From Photobacterium lipolyticum (GTDB lineage: Bacteria; Pseudomonadota; Gammaproteobacteria; Enterobacterales; Vibrionaceae), in NCBI RefSeq assembly GCF_003026475.1, contig NZ_PYMC01000001.1, positions 124,001 through 188,000 of the forward strand: a stretch of 64,000 nucleotides of DNA. The letters are read 5' to 3'. The position numbers and the translations under genes are program-made. Within the stretch, counting starts at the first letter, position 1; each line of letters begins with the position of its first letter. The notes below the pieces were generated by a model. The model made no database searches. It was not told the DNA's origin and saw nothing but the letters and a program-made list of their open reading frames with translations. Below are positions 47,201 to 58,805 of the stretch, piece by piece.

Positions 47201-48662
47201 TCACACCGGCGATCGTGGTCACAATCTGCAGGCCTTTATCAAACTGCTGCGCCGCAGCTGATGACATATCTAACTTATGTTTCAGTGCCAGCAATGCGGT
47301 TGTTTGTAACTCTTGCTGCTGCTTCAATTGAGAAAGCACTGCGGGTGCGTTATCAGCAAGAAGCTCATCATCACCTGAAAGCTGACGGGCTTTTTCAAGC
47401 GCCTGAACAGCCTGCTGATACTGCAGTGCCCGTGTTTGCTGCATATCCAGCGCTTGCTGATAATCAGCCAGCTGGGTTTTCAGGCTATCAACTTCTTCTT
47501 CCGTCAGCTGTGCCTGTTCTTCCGTCATCGCAAGTTGTTCAGCAGCTTCTTCCACCACCATTACTTGCTCTTCAAGACGTTCTGTCAGCTCTTCAAGATC
47601 TTCTTTATAACGCTCGATCTTTTCTTGCTGACGAACTGCCGTTTGCACGAGTTGCAGATGATCAGAAGCCGCCTGATGATCCTGCTCCAGCGCCCCTTCG
47701 CGCTCTGTCAGCTCATCAAGTTCGCCGGTCATATTGATCAGCGATTTTTGCTGATCGTCTAAGATCTGGCGTGAACCTAATAGTTCGCCCCGCAGACTAA
47801 GTGTTTTTTCCAGCTTCTGACGACGCTCGTTGGCATGGCGCATATAATCTGCTGCCACGTAATTGGTCGCTTCGGTGATCAGGTGCTTAAACAGATCACG
47901 GTCGCTTTGTGTCAGCTTAATTGCTTCCAGCGTCATACGGTTTTCACGCAATGCCGCTTCCATATCCTGAAAGGCTTTCTTAACACCGGTATTCTGTGGC
48001 AACAGGTAGTCACGTAGGGAGCGGGTAATGGCACTGGAAATCCCCCCGTAAAGTGACGCTTCAATCAAACGGTAGAACTTAGAGCGATCCTGGCTGTTAC
48101 GTAGCTTCTTCGGTAATACACCGAACTCAAACATTTGGACATGGTAATCGGTTACCGAGCTAAATGCTTTGAACTGCACACCTTCATGTTCGCTAACGAT
48201 TTCTTTTACTTCGTTAATTTGGCGAACACGAGCCTGGTTTTCAGACAAGGTTTCAACCAACAACTCGGTTGGCTTAATATGTGATGGTAAGCCTTGAATG
48301 ATAAACGGCTTAATATCGACTTTTTTGTCGCGACCAGCCACTTGCTGCAATTTCACTGCAAAAACAATGCGCTGCTTTTTCGAGTTAACCACATCAAGGG
48401 CCGCATAACATGCGCCGGGTTTCAATTTACCGTGCAGGCCTTTATCACGTGAAGCATTCGAACTACCCGCTTCCGTGGTATTACGGAAGTGAAGCAGGCT
48501 CTGATCGGGGATCAGGGTGGTAATAAATGCTGCCATGGTAGTGGATTTACCCGCACCATTACCGCCGGATAAAGTGGTTACCAGATTATCAATATCAAAA
48601 GTACGGGCAAAAAAACCGTTCCAGTTGACCATTGTGAGCGATTGATACTTACCGCGTTCCAT
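44202..48662 (-). CDS. mukB: Chromosome partition protein MukB (SMC-like)
   Basis: 1486 residues, the same as E. coli. The SMC-like condensin ATPase that organises and segregates chromosomes. Walker [15 protein letters not shown] near residue 34, two long coiled-coil arms with a central hinge, and a C-terminal head with signature and Walker [14 protein letters not shown] near residue 1405. Its ATG shares a base with the mukE stop (TAATG). Confidence 0.98.
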   Translation of the reverse strand: MERGKYQSLTMVNWNGFFARTFDIDNLVTTLSGGNGAGKSTTMAAFITTLIPDQSLLHFRNTTEAGSSNASRDKGLHGKLKPGACYAALDVVNSKKQRIVFAVKLQQVAGRDKKVDIKPFIIQGLPSHIKPTELLVETLSENQARVRQINEVKEIVSEHEGVQFKAFSSVTDYHVQMFEFGVLPKKLRNSQDRSKFYRLIEASLYGGISSAITRSLRDYLLPQNTGVKKAFQDMEAALRENRMTLEAIKLTQSDRDLFKHLITEATNYVAADYMRHANERRQKLEKTLSLRGELLGSRQILDDQQKSLINMTGELDELTEREGALEQDHQAASDHLQLVQTAVRQQEKIERYKEDLEELTERLEEQVMVVEEAAEQLAMTEEQAQLTEEEVDSLKTQLADYQQALDMQQTRALQYQQAVQALEKARQLSGDDELLADNAPAVLSQLKQQQELQTTALLALKHKLDMSSAAAQQFDKGLQIVTTIAGVIDRATAGNKARELIARARQLSTVAERGEQLKAQYRDLERSVHNQRQATELAATYNKRFATAIDSELALVEEQARHEATLESLEQEQDLLVEQRSDLRRHEQTLAAQIKTLEATAPAWFTASDALEKLAEQSELELFDSQAVMNAMQVTLDKERTASANRDQLAARKQQLEESIERLAQPGGSDDSRLSGLAETLGGSLLSEIYDDITLADAPYFSAMYGPSRHAIVVPDLKGIKEKLSALDDCPDDLYIIEGDVDSFDDSGFDVDELDGAVCVHLNDRQLRYSRFPKVPLFGRAAREQRLEQLRDEREQVVENHAKAAFDSQKLQRLYQSFNSFVATHMGVAFNADPEAQLKVARDQRNQVVRQLTDVDAKEQQQRSQLVAAREGLALLGKLNPVVNLLEDETLTERFADVEQQLSHLDEARNYLDRHGKAITELEGLVSALDADPEQFDALQANYVEADSALQRLKTQMFAVADLVERRHHFGYADSVELLNKSSELNEQLKAKLVAAERERTRCRESLKQARAQANQYNQLFASLKSSHQAKQETVQEFERELLELGVRADLEAEERARVRRDELTERLHSSRARRSQLEKALTSIELEMKGLMKRLRKVGKDYQDIRKLVVNAKAGWCAVLRLARESDVERRLHRREMAYMSADELRSLSDKSLGALRLAVANNEDLRDALRASEDVSRPERKVLFYIAVYQHLRERIRHDIIRTDDPVEAIEEMEVELARLTEELTAREQRLAISSDSVANIIRKTIQREQNRIRMLNQGLQNIGFGQVNGVRLNVKVRDTHESLLTGLAEQQDQHQDLFGNNRLTFSEAIAKLFQRLNPHIEMGQRSPQIMGEELLDYRSYLELSIEVNRGTDGWLQAESGALSTGEAIGTGQAILLMVIQSWEEESRRLRGKDIIPCRLLFLDEAARLDGKSIATLFELCDRLDMQLLIAAPENISPEKGTTYKLVRKIFKDREHVHVVGLRGFGQEVKPQLNIQEMLELDPA

Positions 48663-49387
48663 TAGGCTTCGCCCTCCAGTCCTGCGTACTCGGTTTCTAA
48701 TTCTTGTTGTTCTGTACCATCTAGCAAGCTTGACTGGCTTGGCTCTTGCTGGTGAACAACGGCTTCACCATCACGGATCAGACGCAGCTGAGCTTCACGG
48801 ACATCATCGCCGGTACGTACATCAGCACCAAAACGGAATACCGCCTCACTGATCCGGAATTTACCATTTTCACCAATTGGGATGATCATGCCGATACGAC
48901 GAAGGCGACGGAGTGAGGTTTTCACTTTGTCGTACAGTTTTTCGCGATCTAAGTCAGAACCACTCGCACGGTTAGTCACCAGCTTCATCAGCTTGTTCTC
49001 ATCAGCCAGTGCCAGTAACTCTTCGAACATCTCCTGATTGGTAAAAATCCCTTCATGGGCCAGGCGCTCAGGGCTGAGGTAAAGGAAACACAGCACTTTA
49101 CCCACCAGCATGTCAATTTCAGACAGAACCGAGCGGCTGATTAGTGAGGTTGAACGCGGACGCAGATATAAAAAACCTTCTGGCGCGCGTACCAGTTCCG
49201 CATTGTAGCGGCGGTAGAACATACCCAGCTCTTGTTCAAATTCAATCAACAAAGCATGGTTGTCTAAATCTTCGCTGGAAATATGGCGTCCAGAACGAAG
49301 CGCATTATCCAGCGCCGGAAAAAGTGGGTTAGCAATTGCTTTTGCCAACTTTTCAGGCATGAATTCTTCAATATTTATCGATGACAT
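48662..49387 (-). CDS. mukE: Chromosome partition protein MukE
   Basis: 241 residues starting at ATG 49387 ([27 protein letters not shown]), as in other MukE; a longer reading to 49486 would be an overextension into mukF. Binds MukF and bridges it to MukB. The body [33 protein letters not shown] is conserved. Its first 20 bases overlap the end of mukF. Confidence 0.96.
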   Translation of the reverse strand: MSSINIEEFMPEKLAKAIANPLFPALDNALRSGRHISSEDLDNHALLIEFEQELGMFYRRYNAELVRAPEGFLYLRPRSTSLISRSVLSEIDMLVGKVLCFLYLSPERLAHEGIFTNQEMFEELLALADENKLMKLVTNRASGSDLDREKLYDKVKTSLRRLRRIGMIIPIGENGKFRISEAVFRFGADVRTGDDVREAQLRLIRDGEAVVHQQEPSQSSLLDGTEQQELETEYAGLEGEA

Positions 49388-50690
49388 TGGCTTGTACCTT
49401 GGCTCCGTATTCATTAATCGCTTCCCAATCAGGCTGAATCGCATTGAAATCCGATTCTGAGTAACCGAGTCGTACTGCCTGATCAATCACAATTCGCGCT
49501 AAATCAAAATGTTGCGCGTATGGGTGTTGAGCCAAATAATCTTTCAGAAGCAGACTCAAATTAATGGCTGCACCTGTCGCTTTATGGGCTTGTAGCATCT
49601 CGGCAACCTGTTCGGCAAGCTGATCATTGACGAGGCTGAGTTCTTCAAATTCCATCTCTTCCGGCACGATACCCATGACCTCATCATCACGTAATATCAA
49701 GGCTTCATCACGCATATCCAGTAAGCGATCTGCATCGGCATAGGTCAGTAACCACGGATCATCGAAATAGTCGGTCACAGACTGACGTAAACGCTGACTG
49801 AAGGCCCGGTTTTTATCCATGTCGATCGCGGTTCGAATAAATTTATGCACATGACGGTCATAACCAATCCACAAATCAATCGCTTGCTGACCCCAGTTAA
49901 TGATGCGATCTAACTTCATCTGCAGAATGAAGATCATTCCATCAATGAAATCTAACTCCGGGTTACCCTGCACTTCTTCCTGGATCGCCAGTAACTGACT
50001 CTGCAATTGATCACCTGCAGCCTGCAAAGTATCTTGCAGTTCTCGCAGCGTACTGGACGTTTCGTTCAGCAGGCTTTCACAACTGGTAATCGCCGCACGC
50101 CAGTCCTGGTTTAACAGCTCAGCAATATCGGTTTTCACTTGTTGCTGTTGTTCATCCATGGTGCGCTGGTTTAAATCGATTCGATCGAAAATTTCAGCAA
50201 CCGAATACTTCAGTACTGCGAAAACGTCCTGGCGCCAATGTTTTTCATCACCGCCCTCTTTTGCTGCCTGAGCCGCTTTGTTAATTTCATCGGCCACCAT
50301 GGCTAACTGGATCGACAATTTCAGCGTCGAATATTCGCGCTGGCGGATGTAGTAATCGGTAATGCCCAAGGCAAGCGGGCTCAGACGGTAAATACTGGCA
50401 CCGTCAGTAACTTCACTGGTAAAACGCGTAATTAGGCGCTGGCGTACCAGTTCATTTATGGCGTTATTGGCACGAAAGGCCAGGGTTTCCTTCGACTGAT
50501 CGAACATATCGCTCACGATGCGGAACGCATCAACCAGCTCGCTTTCCCCTAATTCTTCATCAAAGCGATCGCCGCTTAATACCGCAATCGCCAACAAGAA
50601 CGCCAGCCGCTCGGTTGGTAGGTTAAGCGCAAAGTCATGTTGCTTAACCCAGTTAACCAACTCAGGAACGGTCTGGGATACTTCACTCAT
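49368..50690 (-). CDS. mukF: Chromosome partition protein MukF
   Basis: 440 residues, same as E. coli. The kleisin of the MukBEF complex; N-terminal winged helix ([27 protein letters not shown]), a central helical region and a C-terminal winged helix that touches the MukB head. First gene of the mukFEB run. Confidence 0.97.
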   Translation of the reverse strand: MSEVSQTVPELVNWVKQHDFALNLPTERLAFLLAIAVLSGDRFDEELGESELVDAFRIVSDMFDQSKETLAFRANNAINELVRQRLITRFTSEVTDGASIYRLSPLALGITDYYIRQREYSTLKLSIQLAMVADEINKAAQAAKEGGDEKHWRQDVFAVLKYSVAEIFDRIDLNQRTMDEQQQQVKTDIAELLNQDWRAAITSCESLLNETSSTLRELQDTLQAAGDQLQSQLLAIQEEVQGNPELDFIDGMIFILQMKLDRIINWGQQAIDLWIGYDRHVHKFIRTAIDMDKNRAFSQRLRQSVTDYFDDPWLLTYADADRLLDMRDEALILRDDEVMGIVPEEMEFEELSLVNDQLAEQVAEMLQAHKATGAAINLSLLLKDYLAQHPYAQHFDLARIVIDQAVRLGYSESDFNAIQPDWEAINEYGAKVQANVIDKY

Positions 50691-50721
50691 CCGTTGTCCT
50701 TATTGCTGTCATATCATTTTC

Positions 50722-51498
50722 TTAATAAGGCTTCTGGGCATACACGTGAATGTAGCGGCCAAGAGACAAATAGGGTTCCTGACGACAAAGCTGCTGCTCC
50801 ATCTCAAGAACTTGTTCAAAACTGTAATCACCGACCATATGGTTTTGCATATAGTCGTGAAAGGTACGTACGCCCGTTTTGCCTAAAATCGTTAACCCTG
50901 ATTTTTCTAGACAACTATACACCTCTTCAGGCTTGATACCTTGCTGCGGCTGTAATTTAAAACGCTTCCGATGAGGCATTCCTTCTTCGATGTGCGTCAA
51001 ATTTCCACAAACAAGATTTTTAAATAACAAGCCGTTGTAGTTATAAAACATGACTGAGATAACCCCGCCAGGTTTTACTTGTTCTAGTAACGCCTCAAGC
51101 GCAGCGATTGGATCTGCCAACCATTCCATGACGGCATGAAATAGCACCAGGTCAACAGGCTGTTCAAGATGCTCGCCTATCTGTTGCACCGGACAATGAA
51201 CCAGACGATATTGCTCAAGCAGATCCTTTTTAGCAATTTCTTGCTCTGCTAATTTCAGCATTTCACCAGAAAGATCACATAAAGTGACGTGATGACCTCG
51301 CTGGGCGATTTTTTGTGACAATTGCCCAATCCCACCGCCGGCATCCAAGATGCGTAGCGGTGTTGCTTCATTGAGCACAGCAAGAATCTGCTCTATGTCT
51401 TGCCAGACGACTGTCTGGCGGATCTGCCCTTTGGCAGTTCCATAAATGTTTTTCGCAAATTTTTGCGATAAATCATCAAAATTTCGATCTTCAATCAC
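50722..51498 (-). CDS. cmoM: tRNA 5-carboxymethoxyuridine methyltransferase CmoM
   Basis: 258 residues. SAM-binding motif ILDAGGGIGQLSQKIAQRGH, then VTLCDLSGEML and the end VLFHAVMEWL. Adds a methyl to cmo5U34 in certain tRNAs; the older name is SmtA. The start is GTG at 51498. The gene sits directly before mukF (31-base gap), as in other gamma-proteobacteria. Confidence 0.9.
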   Translation of the reverse strand: MIEDRNFDDLSQKFAKNIYGTAKGQIRQTVVWQDIEQILAVLNEATPLRILDAGGGIGQLSQKIAQRGHHVTLCDLSGEMLKLAEQEIAKKDLLEQYRLVHCPVQQIGEHLEQPVDLVLFHAVMEWLADPIAALEALLEQVKPGGVISVMFYNYNGLLFKNLVCGNLTHIEEGMPHRKRFKLQPQQGIKPEEVYSCLEKSGLTILGKTGVRTFHDYMQNHMVGDYSFEQVLEMEQQLCRQEPYLSLGRYIHVYAQKPY

Positions 51499-51618
51499 GT
51501 CTGCTTTACGCTATGATGGCGATTCTAAAAATGAGGCTTATTTTCTCACAAGCGTTAAAGGAATAAAGGCTTGTGATGCTTTTTCAAGCTCAACTGCTGA
51601 AATTTCGGACTACATTGC

Positions 51619-52464
51619 ATGTTTGAACTAAAAAAAATGATATCTGCTTTACTCATGCCCTTGCCCGCGATGCTCATTCTCGGGTTCATCGGGCTATTGG
51701 TATTATGGTTTACCCGACGAAAAGCTCTCGCATCCTGTTTTATTGCTTTTGCTTTTTTGGGTATCTTCCTGGTGTCCTTCCAGCCGGTTACTACCAGTCT
51801 GCTAAGGCCGCTGGAGCGTGAACACCAACCATTTGTTCCGTCTTCAACCCCCGTCAACTACATCATGGTACTCGGTAGTGGCCATGTTATCGATAAGGCG
51901 ATGCCGATCACATCGGAACTTTCCCGCACGGCCTTAATGCGTCTGGCCGAGGGGATACGGATCTATCGTTTATTCCCGGACTCAAAGCTCATCCTGTCTG
52001 GCTATGGCGGCGGTACCGGGATAAGCCAGGCTCGAATGATGGCAAAAGCCGCACTCGCGTTAGGGGTCAACAAAACGGATATTTTACTGCTGGAAACAGC
52101 TCGTGATACCTGGGAAGAAGCCTTCCAGGCGGCATCGGTTGTTGGCAGTAAGAAAATGGTGCTTGTCACCTCTGCCAGCCATATGTCGCGCGCATTATAC
52201 GAATTTAAACAGGCAGGTTTGAATCCAACCCCTGCACCAACCAATTTCCTAGCGAGCAATAAGATTAAGCAACCGTGGGTTAGATACGCGCCAAAAGCAC
52301 AATATCTCGAACAAACAGAACGTTACTGGCATGAGACCATGGGGCAATGGTGGCAACAGCTGCGTAATATGGCATCGAGTACAGAAAAAAGAGAAGCCGA
52401 CCAACACTCCACTGACAGTCCGGCTGAAATGTTATTGGATGAAGCAGAGATACAGACGCCTTAG
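51619..52464 (+). CDS. elyC: ElyC (YcbC), DUF218 envelope protein
   Basis: 281 residues. Two N-terminal membrane segments (ISALLMPLPAMLILGFIGLL and LASCFIAFAFLGIFLVSFQP), then a DUF218 domain with YIMVLGSGHV and LSGYGGGTGISQARMM. In E. coli ElyC supports peptidoglycan assembly at low temperature. It is divergent from cmoM. Confidence 0.93.
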   Translation: MFELKKMISALLMPLPAMLILGFIGLLVLWFTRRKALASCFIAFAFLGIFLVSFQPVTTSLLRPLEREHQPFVPSSTPVNYIMVLGSGHVIDKAMPITSELSRTALMRLAEGIRIYRLFPDSKLILSGYGGGTGISQARMMAKAALALGVNKTDILLLETARDTWEEAFQAASVVGSKKMVLVTSASHMSRALYEFKQAGLNPTPAPTNFLASNKIKQPWVRYAPKAQYLEQTERYWHETMGQWWQQLRNMASSTEKREADQHSTDSPAEMLLDEAEIQTP

Positions 52465-52510
52465 CTCAGCTTTAAAGCAAAAGCAGCCAGCTCTTTCCAT
52501 GACAGAAATA

Positions 52511-52540
52511 AAAAAGGCCATCCGTTCGGATGGCCTTTTT
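52511..52540. terminator. Bidirectional terminator between elyC and kdsB
   Basis: A 14-bp perfect stem AAAAAGGCCATCCG / CGGATGGCCTTTTT, extended outward by GACAGA / TCTGTC with a 2-base bulge. A- and T-runs suit both strands. Confidence 0.93.
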
Positions 52541-52550
52541 TATCTGTCAC

Positions 52551-53297
52551 CTAACCGAGTAATGCCCTGACTTTTTCAAGATCTTCCGGCGTATCGACAC
52601 CTGCTGGCGGCGCATCAATAGCGACATCAACATGGATTTTTTCACCGTACCAAAGTACACGAAGCTGCTCTAACGCTTCAATTTTTTCCAGTGCACTTGG
52701 CTCCCAGTTAATATAGGTATTAATAAAGCCGGCCCGGTACGCATAGATCCCAATATGACGCATCAGATTATGATGAATTTCTTGTGGTTGTTTGGCGTAG
52801 TTATCACGGTCCCAGGGGATCGATGCACGACTGAAATACAGCGCATACCCATCTTTATCCGTTACAACTTTCACCGCATTTGGGTTAAAGACTTCATCAG
52901 GTTGATCTATCTCAACGGCCAGTGTCGCCATTGGCGCACTGTTATTAGCAAGGTTATCAGCCACCTGACGAATGATCGTATCAGGGATCAACGGTTCATC
53001 ACCCTGCACGTTAACCACGATGTGGTCATCAGCCAATTGATACTTCGCGACAACTTCAGCCAAACGCTCGGTACCGGACTCATGGTCGGCACGGGTCAGA
53101 CACACTTCACCACCGAAACCTTTCACCGCATCAACAATGCGCTGATCATCGGTTGCCACAATAACCTGGTCGGCACCGGCTTTGCTTGCTTGCTCATAAA
53201 CCCACTGAATCATTGGCTTACCGCCAATATCAGCCAATGGTTTACCAGGCAAGCGGGTCGACTGATAACGAGCCGGAATGATAACCGTAAATGACAT
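52551..53297 (-). CDS. kdsB: 3-deoxy-manno-octulosonate cytidylyltransferase
   Basis: 248 residues. Activates KDO as CMP-KDO for LPS core. The start [25 protein letters not shown], then [11 protein letters not shown] and the [17 protein letters not shown] region are diagnostic. The ATG overlaps the ycaR stop by one base (TAATG). Part of an msbA-lpxK-ycaR-kdsB run. Confidence 0.97.
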   Translation of the reverse strand: MSFTVIIPARYQSTRLPGKPLADIGGKPMIQWVYEQASKAGADQVIVATDDQRIVDAVKGFGGEVCLTRADHESGTERLAEVVAKYQLADDHIVVNVQGDEPLIPDTIIRQVADNLANNSAPMATLAVEIDQPDEVFNPNAVKVVTDKDGYALYFSRASIPWDRDNYAKQPQEIHHNLMRHIGIYAYRAGFINTYINWEPSALEKIEALEQLRVLWYGEKIHVDVAIDAPPAGVDTPEDLEKVRALLG

Positions 53298-53476
53298 TAT
53301 TTAACCTCGTCAGAACTTAGCGTACGAGCTTCTACTTCCAGCAACACAGGAATGCCATCCTTAATTGCATAAGCAAGGCGATCGAACTTGCAAACCAGTT
53401 CACTCTTATCTTTATCGTAGTTCAACTTGCCTTTACAAACTGGGCAGGCCACGATTTCAAGCAGACGATGATCCAT
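53297..53476 (-). CDS. ycaR: Trm112-like small protein YcaR
   Basis: 59 residues, translated by me: it begins [18 protein letters not shown], with a CPVC and a later [19 protein letters not shown], the zinc-ribbon-like family known as YcaR. Its ATG lies 20 bases inside the end of lpxK and its stop shares a base with kdsB, so all three are coupled. The function is unknown; it is conserved in this position. Confidence 0.93.
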   Translation of the reverse strand: MDHRLLEIVACPVCKGKLNYDKDKSELVCKFDRLAYAIKDGIPVLLEVEARTLSSDEVK

Positions 53477-54491
53477 ACTCTTCCTTTACCTCAATAATCC
53501 GGTTAATAATGGCTTGCGCATCAAATTCGGGCAGCACTGCGTCTACAGGTAAATACCACCAATTTGATTGTGCGAAAGTGTGGCATTTCACCGCATCTTT
53601 CTCTGTCATTACTAAATGTTGCCCCTGCTGGGCCAATTGGTTTAATCCATTTTCTGAAAATGCCTGATGATCGGCAAAAGGCTGACAATGAACAGGGTTC
53701 ACTCCCAGCTCATTCAATGTGTTGAAGAAACGTGGCGGATGGCCTATTCCGGCCATTGCAACAATATCTTCCAGCTCTGTTACGGCGCAACGCGCTCCGG
53801 TTTTCAGATTAATGAGCTGTGACGGCTTAAGTTGCATCGGTGCTTCACTGGCCTGAGCCTGGCCACCATTGCAAATCAGAAAATCAACGTCTGTTAATCT
53901 TGCACAGGTTTCACGTAGCGGCCCCAACGGGATCAGCTGCTGATTACCGAAGCGGCGCTGACCATCAATGACGACAATTTCAATGTCTCGCGCTAAGGCG
54001 TAATGCTGCAAACCATCATCGGTAATAATGACGTCGACATCATGTTCAAGCAGCATTTTTACCGCTTCAGCTCGCTTTGGCGAAACGGCAACAGGTGCCC
54101 CTGTTCTGCGGCTGATTAATACCGGCTCATCACCCGCAATATCGGTTGAGGTCTGTTCCGTTACGAAATATGGGTAATACGGTGCTTTTCCACCATAACC
54201 ACGGGACACCACACCGGGTTTCAGCCCTTGGGCCTGCAATTGCTCCACCAGCCAGATAACAACCGGAGTTTTACCATTGCCACCTGCGGTAATATTGCCC
54301 ACCACAACAATGGGCAGGGGGGCGCGATATGATGTTTTCTGACCGGATTGATACTGCATACGGCGTCGCTGACTGATCAAGCCAAACAGTTTACTTAGCG
54401 GCCACAATAGCGGCCACAACAACACAACTAATAGCAACAACAGCCCGCGAGGGTGGTGCTGGAACCAGATTTTTTCAATGAGCGTAGCCAT
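53457..54491 (-). CDS. lpxK: Tetraacyldisaccharide 4'-kinase
   Basis: 344 residues. Phosphorylates lipid A precursor at the inner membrane. Membrane-associated N-terminus ([22 protein letters not shown]), then P-loop-like [19 protein letters not shown] and [19 protein letters not shown] shares a base with the msbA stop (TAATG). Confidence 0.96.
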   Translation of the reverse strand: MATLIEKIWFQHHPRGLLLLLVVLLWPLLWPLSKLFGLISQRRRMQYQSGQKTSYRAPLPIVVVGNITAGGNGKTPVVIWLVEQLQAQGLKPGVVSRGYGGKAPYYPYFVTEQTSTDIAGDEPVLISRRTGAPVAVSPKRAEAVKMLLEHDVDVIITDDGLQHYALARDIEIVVIDGQRRFGNQQLIPLGPLRETCARLTDVDFLICNGGQAQASEAPMQLKPSQLINLKTGARCAVTELEDIVAMAGIGHPPRFFNTLNELGVNPVHCQPFADHQAFSENGLNQLAQQGQHLVMTEKDAVKCHTFAQSNWWYLPVDAVLPEFDAQAIINRIIEVKEEYGSSSA

Positions 54492-56248
54492 TAGTCACCA
54501 AATTGAATGCGATGAAGTTGGGCGTAAGCACCATCATGTTCAATCAGTTCGGCGTGTGTACCACGTTCAATAATTTCACCGTCATCAACAACCAGAATTT
54601 GGTCGGCATTTTCAATCGTCGACAGACGGTGGGCAATCACCAGTACGGTACGATCTTTTTGCAGCTCATCCAGCGCCGACTGAATGGCACGCTCCGATTC
54701 AGTATCGAGTGCAGAAGTCGCCTCATCAAGGATCAACACAGGCGCGTTACGCAGTAACGCACGCGCAATCGCTAAACGCTGGCGCTGACCGCCAGAAAGA
54801 CTGACACCATTTTCACCAATAACGGTATCAAGCCCTTTATCCATGTCTTTGATGAAGTCCATCGCGTAAGCCAGTTCAGCAGCCTTTTCAATATCAGCTT
54901 GGCTATACTTATCACCACTGGCATAGGCGATATTGTTGGCGATGGTATCGTTAAACAGATGAACATTTTGCGAGACAACCGCGACCTGATCACGCAGGTT
55001 CGACAGTTTATAGTCACAGACATCGTGACCGTCTAAGCAAAGCTCGCCAGAATCAATATCATAAAAACGGGTCAGCAAGTTGGCAATGGTACTTTTACCG
55101 GAACCGGAACGCCCGACTAGGGCTAGAGTCTTACCCGCAGGAAGTGTGAAGCTTATATTGCGCAATGCCGGTGTATCTTTGGTTGGGTAGGTAAAGGTGA
55201 CATTTTTCGCTTCAATATCACCTTTCGCACGCTCAACCTGATACTTCCCGTTATCTTTTTCAGCGTCCAGATCCATCAGCTCAAACAGGGTCTGACAGGC
55301 CGCCATACCACGCTGGAATTGTGATGTGACGTTAGTAAGGGCTTTCAATGGACGCATTAAGCCAAACATAGCACCGAAAACAACCGCAAAAGTACCTGGG
55401 GTTAACTCTGCCCGCAAAGACTCTGAATTCGCTAATACAAGAACCACAACCAGCGCAAGCGATGCAATAAGCTGAATGATCGGATTGGCCGTCGCCTGAG
55501 CAGATACCAGCTTCATGGTCTGCTGGCGCATACGGTTGCTCACGGCATCAAAACGTGAACTCTCAACCTGCTGGCCACCATAACTTAATACAACTTTATG
55601 GCCCTTCAGCATTTGCTCGGCAGAGGATGTGACGGATCCCATTGCATCTTGCATATTTTTGGAAATTTTACGGAAACGCTTTGATACCACCCGAATGCTG
55701 ATTGCAACAACAGGTGCAATAACCAGCAAGATGGCGGACAGCTGCCAGCTGTTCCAGAACATCAAAGCCATCAAACCGATGATTGACGCTCCTTCACGTA
55801 CCATACTCACTAATGCACTACTGGTGGCAGCTGCAACTTGCTCTGAGTCATAGGTAATACGAGAAAGGAGCGCACCTGACGATTCTTTGTCAAAGAAGCT
55901 GACAGGCATTTTCATAAAATGGTTGAACAATTGGCGACGCAAATTCATCACCACATTGCCGGAGACCCAGGACAGGCAGTAAGTCGAAACAAAACCACTG
56001 AGACCACGCAGGAACATTAATCCAACTAAATAAAATGGCATCATGGTTAGGAAATCTGACTCTATCTGATCAAAGCCGCCAAAACTTTCATCAAGAAGCG
56101 GCTTTATCATCGAAAGCATCAGGGTATCACCCAGTGCATTAATAATAAGTGCAACGACCGCGACCGTTAAGCCGGCCTTATAAATGCTGATATATGGCCA
56201 GAGTCGCTTATATGTATCCAAGGTAGACTGTTCTGTAGATTGCGTCAT
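54491..56248 (-). CDS. msbA: Lipid A export ABC transporter MsbA
   Basis: 585 residues from ATG 56248 ([20 protein letters not shown]); an upstream ATG at 56272 would add 8. Six membrane segments, then an ABC domain with [34 protein letters not shown] and [12 protein letters not shown]. Flips lipid A core across the inner membrane. Followed by lpxK. Confidence 0.97.
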   Translation of the reverse strand: MTQSTEQSTLDTYKRLWPYISIYKAGLTVAVVALIINALGDTLMLSMIKPLLDESFGGFDQIESDFLTMMPFYLVGLMFLRGLSGFVSTYCLSWVSGNVVMNLRRQLFNHFMKMPVSFFDKESSGALLSRITYDSEQVAAATSSALVSMVREGASIIGLMALMFWNSWQLSAILLVIAPVVAISIRVVSKRFRKISKNMQDAMGSVTSSAEQMLKGHKVVLSYGGQQVESSRFDAVSNRMRQQTMKLVSAQATANPIIQLIASLALVVVLVLANSESLRAELTPGTFAVVFGAMFGLMRPLKALTNVTSQFQRGMAACQTLFELMDLDAEKDNGKYQVERAKGDIEAKNVTFTYPTKDTPALRNISFTLPAGKTLALVGRSGSGKSTIANLLTRFYDIDSGELCLDGHDVCDYKLSNLRDQVAVVSQNVHLFNDTIANNIAYASGDKYSQADIEKAAELAYAMDFIKDMDKGLDTVIGENGVSLSGGQRQRLAIARALLRNAPVLILDEATSALDTESERAIQSALDELQKDRTVLVIAHRLSTIENADQILVVDDGEIIERGTHAELIEHDGAYAQLHRIQFGD

Positions 56249-56370
56249 GAAAACCAGTTTTTTTAAAAACAATTCCGCCTATTCTACTCCTAACCGGCGA
56301 ATGCGCCAAATAAGTTAAAACATCTATGCTTGACCCGGCTAATTTTTGTACAGCCATTAATCATCTGTAT

Positions 56371-58713
56371 TTACTCGGAATAAAATAAACGTCGATACCA
56401 GGAATCAGAAACATCTTGCCGGTATCGCTGAACATCAAGTTCACCACTATTAATTGTTATTGATACCTGCCCTGTTTGTGCGGTGTTTAGCCAGGTTGTT
56501 CCTTTTGCAAGAAACCGCTGCTTTACCTCTTCGGATGGTAGCTGCCAGGGATTATGTTTTGCGACGGAAACCAATGCATAATCAGGCGACATGCCCGCTA
56601 ACCAGGTTTCCGTCGAGGAAGTCGTACTGCCATGATGAGGAACAAACATAATATCGGGCTTTAGATCTGGCGCCTGACGAGCCAGCAACAATTCAGATAT
56701 TGCATCAATATCCCCGGTAAACAGCACTGTCGTCGGCATTGTTTGGCTGATTGCCTGATCGCTGACCTGGATCACACACGAATGTGGATTGGCAGCACGC
56801 GAGACCCTTTTCGGCGGCCAAAGCACGATAAAGTCTAAGCCTTCCCATTGCCACTGAGTATCTTTTATACAGGCAAGAAAACCATCTCGATAATCACTGC
56901 TTCTCTTCCAGCCCGGTTGTAACCGCTTTATCACTTGCCTCGCACCACCAGCGTGATCGCCATCAGCATGACTTAAAATAAGTCCGTCGAGTTGATAAAT
57001 GCCTTTGTCACGCAATACAGGTTCTATGACAGCTGATGCAATACTGCCTTGTTCCCACCTCTCACCGGTATCATACAAGACAGCCTTATCATTACGTTCG
57101 ATCAGTATCGCAAGACCGTGTCCGACATCAAGCATCTCTATCTTCCAGTCCGATGCTAATGTCTCCGGCACTGCAGACTGAACAAATAGCTCGGCGCGCC
57201 AGCTGGTAATAACCAGTATTACCGAAAGATGCAGCCACTTAAATGACCGCCATGGCAGGAACCATAACAGCAGCGATCCCACCATAATCCCCCAGATATA
57301 TGGCAACCATCGTGATGATACTGCCCACCAGGTTCCTGCTGATAAATCAGCTAACCACATCACCGGGTAAAGCGTTAGATCGGCGAGTAGCCAGAATAGA
57401 TTTGACAGCCCCGGCCACCATAATGTCGAGATAGCAGCTAACACCAGTGGTACCGTTAAGATGCTCACCCAGGGCACCGCAAAAAAATTAATAACCGGGG
57501 CAAAAAGAGAAACCCCGCCAAACCACTGCCACTGTAGCGGCAGCATAAAAACCAGCAATGCGCATTGCAGCAGGGCAAGCACCTTCACTTTGCTCCACCA
57601 CAAGGCCCGTGTTTGTGCTGCCGATGGCTGAGTCCGCATACCGCTGAGATTAGCCAGATATAAAATCATCACGGCGGCGAACGACATCCAAAAACCTGCA
57701 GCATACGATCCCAATGGGTTTAGCACTAAACAACTTGCCAAGGCTACGATAAACACTTGCCAGCCAGCCCACTGTGCCCGAAACCGGATTAACACCATCA
57801 CTATGCTACTCATCAGCAAGGCGCGCTGGGTCGGTAAACTAAACCCCGCCAGCCATGCATAGCCGAATGCACTCCATAAACCGCACCATAGCGGTAACCA
57901 GACGAAGCAATTGCGCTCTGGCAGCAGCGCTTTCACTTTACTTCCCAGCCCCCAGCCAAGCAGCATTGCCAGACCAATATGCAAACCAGAGATAGCCATC
58001 AGATGTGCTAACCCACTGTCGCGAAGGCGCAACCAGTCTTGCTCACCTAATGCATCCCTGACGCCAAACCCCAAAGCGATCAGATACGACATATGACGTT
58101 TATCAGCCAATACGACCATCGCCCGATCAAAAACTTGCTGCCTCAGGGTTCGTGAGTCATAGGAATGATCGACTTCACGGACATAAGCTGGTGTTAATTT
58201 ATGACCTGATTTCACCGTACCCCGTCCATGAAATCCATGGCCGACATAGTACTGTTCGGCATCAAATCCGGCGCTATTTAAACGCCCGTAGGGACGGCGC
58301 AATTTCACCCTGAGTTGCCAGGTTTCACCCTGTTTCAATTCAGGAGCTTGCGGCCAGTCAAGGCGCACCCGCAGAGGGTAGAAAAAGGGGACTGGCTGCG
58401 TATTAAGCGATACAATAATGAAATCTATTTTTGTACTGGGGATCTTTTCATTTAAAAGGCTGCTAACCTGGCCAACTATGGTAATATTTCCGGGTTCAAC
58501 AGGTATTGTTTTTACCGCAGCTGAATAGCTAATTGCTGACAAACCAGCCAAAAGAGCGCCAACAGTGGCCCAGATCAACAAACGGGTTCGCGAATAGTAA
58601 GAAACTACACCTGCTATCATCAGGGCTGTAATAAACCAAAAGAACCCTGGAATAAAGAGCCACCAATGAAGTGATAAAAGCCCCAAAGCAATACCAGCGG
58701 CTGCTTGATTCAC
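56371..58713 (-). CDS. comEC: DNA internalisation protein ComEC/Rec2
   Basis: 780 residues. An N-terminal membrane region with several segments, a ComEC competence domain (GLAHLMAISGLHIGLAMLLGW), and a C-terminal metallo-beta-lactamase-like domain (LSHADGDHAGGARQ, FVPHHGSTTSSTE). It carries DNA through the inner membrane in natural transformation. Start GTG at 58713. It lies just after msbA (98 bases) on the same strand, in the usual vibrio order. Confidence 0.95.
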   Translation of the reverse strand: MNQAAAGIALGLLSLHWWLFIPGFFWFITALMIAGVVSYYSRTRLLIWATVGALLAGLSAISYSAAVKTIPVEPGNITIVGQVSSLLNEKIPSTKIDFIIVSLNTQPVPFFYPLRVRLDWPQAPELKQGETWQLRVKLRRPYGRLNSAGFDAEQYYVGHGFHGRGTVKSGHKLTPAYVREVDHSYDSRTLRQQVFDRAMVVLADKRHMSYLIALGFGVRDALGEQDWLRLRDSGLAHLMAISGLHIGLAMLLGWGLGSKVKALLPERNCFVWLPLWCGLWSAFGYAWLAGFSLPTQRALLMSSIVMVLIRFRAQWAGWQVFIVALASCLVLNPLGSYAAGFWMSFAAVMILYLANLSGMRTQPSAAQTRALWWSKVKVLALLQCALLVFMLPLQWQWFGGVSLFAPVINFFAVPWVSILTVPLVLAAISTLWWPGLSNLFWLLADLTLYPVMWLADLSAGTWWAVSSRWLPYIWGIMVGSLLLWFLPWRSFKWLHLSVILVITSWRAELFVQSAVPETLASDWKIEMLDVGHGLAILIERNDKAVLYDTGERWEQGSIASAVIEPVLRDKGIYQLDGLILSHADGDHAGGARQVIKRLQPGWKRSSDYRDGFLACIKDTQWQWEGLDFIVLWPPKRVSRAANPHSCVIQVSDQAISQTMPTTVLFTGDIDAISELLLARQAPDLKPDIMFVPHHGSTTSSTETWLAGMSPDYALVSVAKHNPWQLPSEEVKQRFLAKGTTWLNTAQTGQVSITINSGELDVQRYRQDVSDSWYRRLFYSE

Positions 58714-58739
58714 CCCTGTATTGCCTTAGATACCGTAAC

Positions 58740-58795
58740 TTTTAAAACCGTTAGTTTTAAAATCATTGCTTTCAAAAACCTTTGCTTTTAAGAAC
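58740..58795. repeat. Short degenerate tandem repeat before the DUF2062 gene
   Basis: About three and a half copies of a 15-16-base unit of the form TTTTAAAAnCnTTnG, ending 11 bases before the DUF2062 ATG. The copies are imperfect, so this may be chance in an AT-rich spacer. Confidence 0.45.
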
Positions 58796-58805
58796 ATATG
58801 TAACG

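Noticed and set aside
44202-48662. Many small plus-strand frames opposite mukB
   Set aside because: They are reverse-complement shadows of the MukB coiled coil, without start signals or family resemblance.
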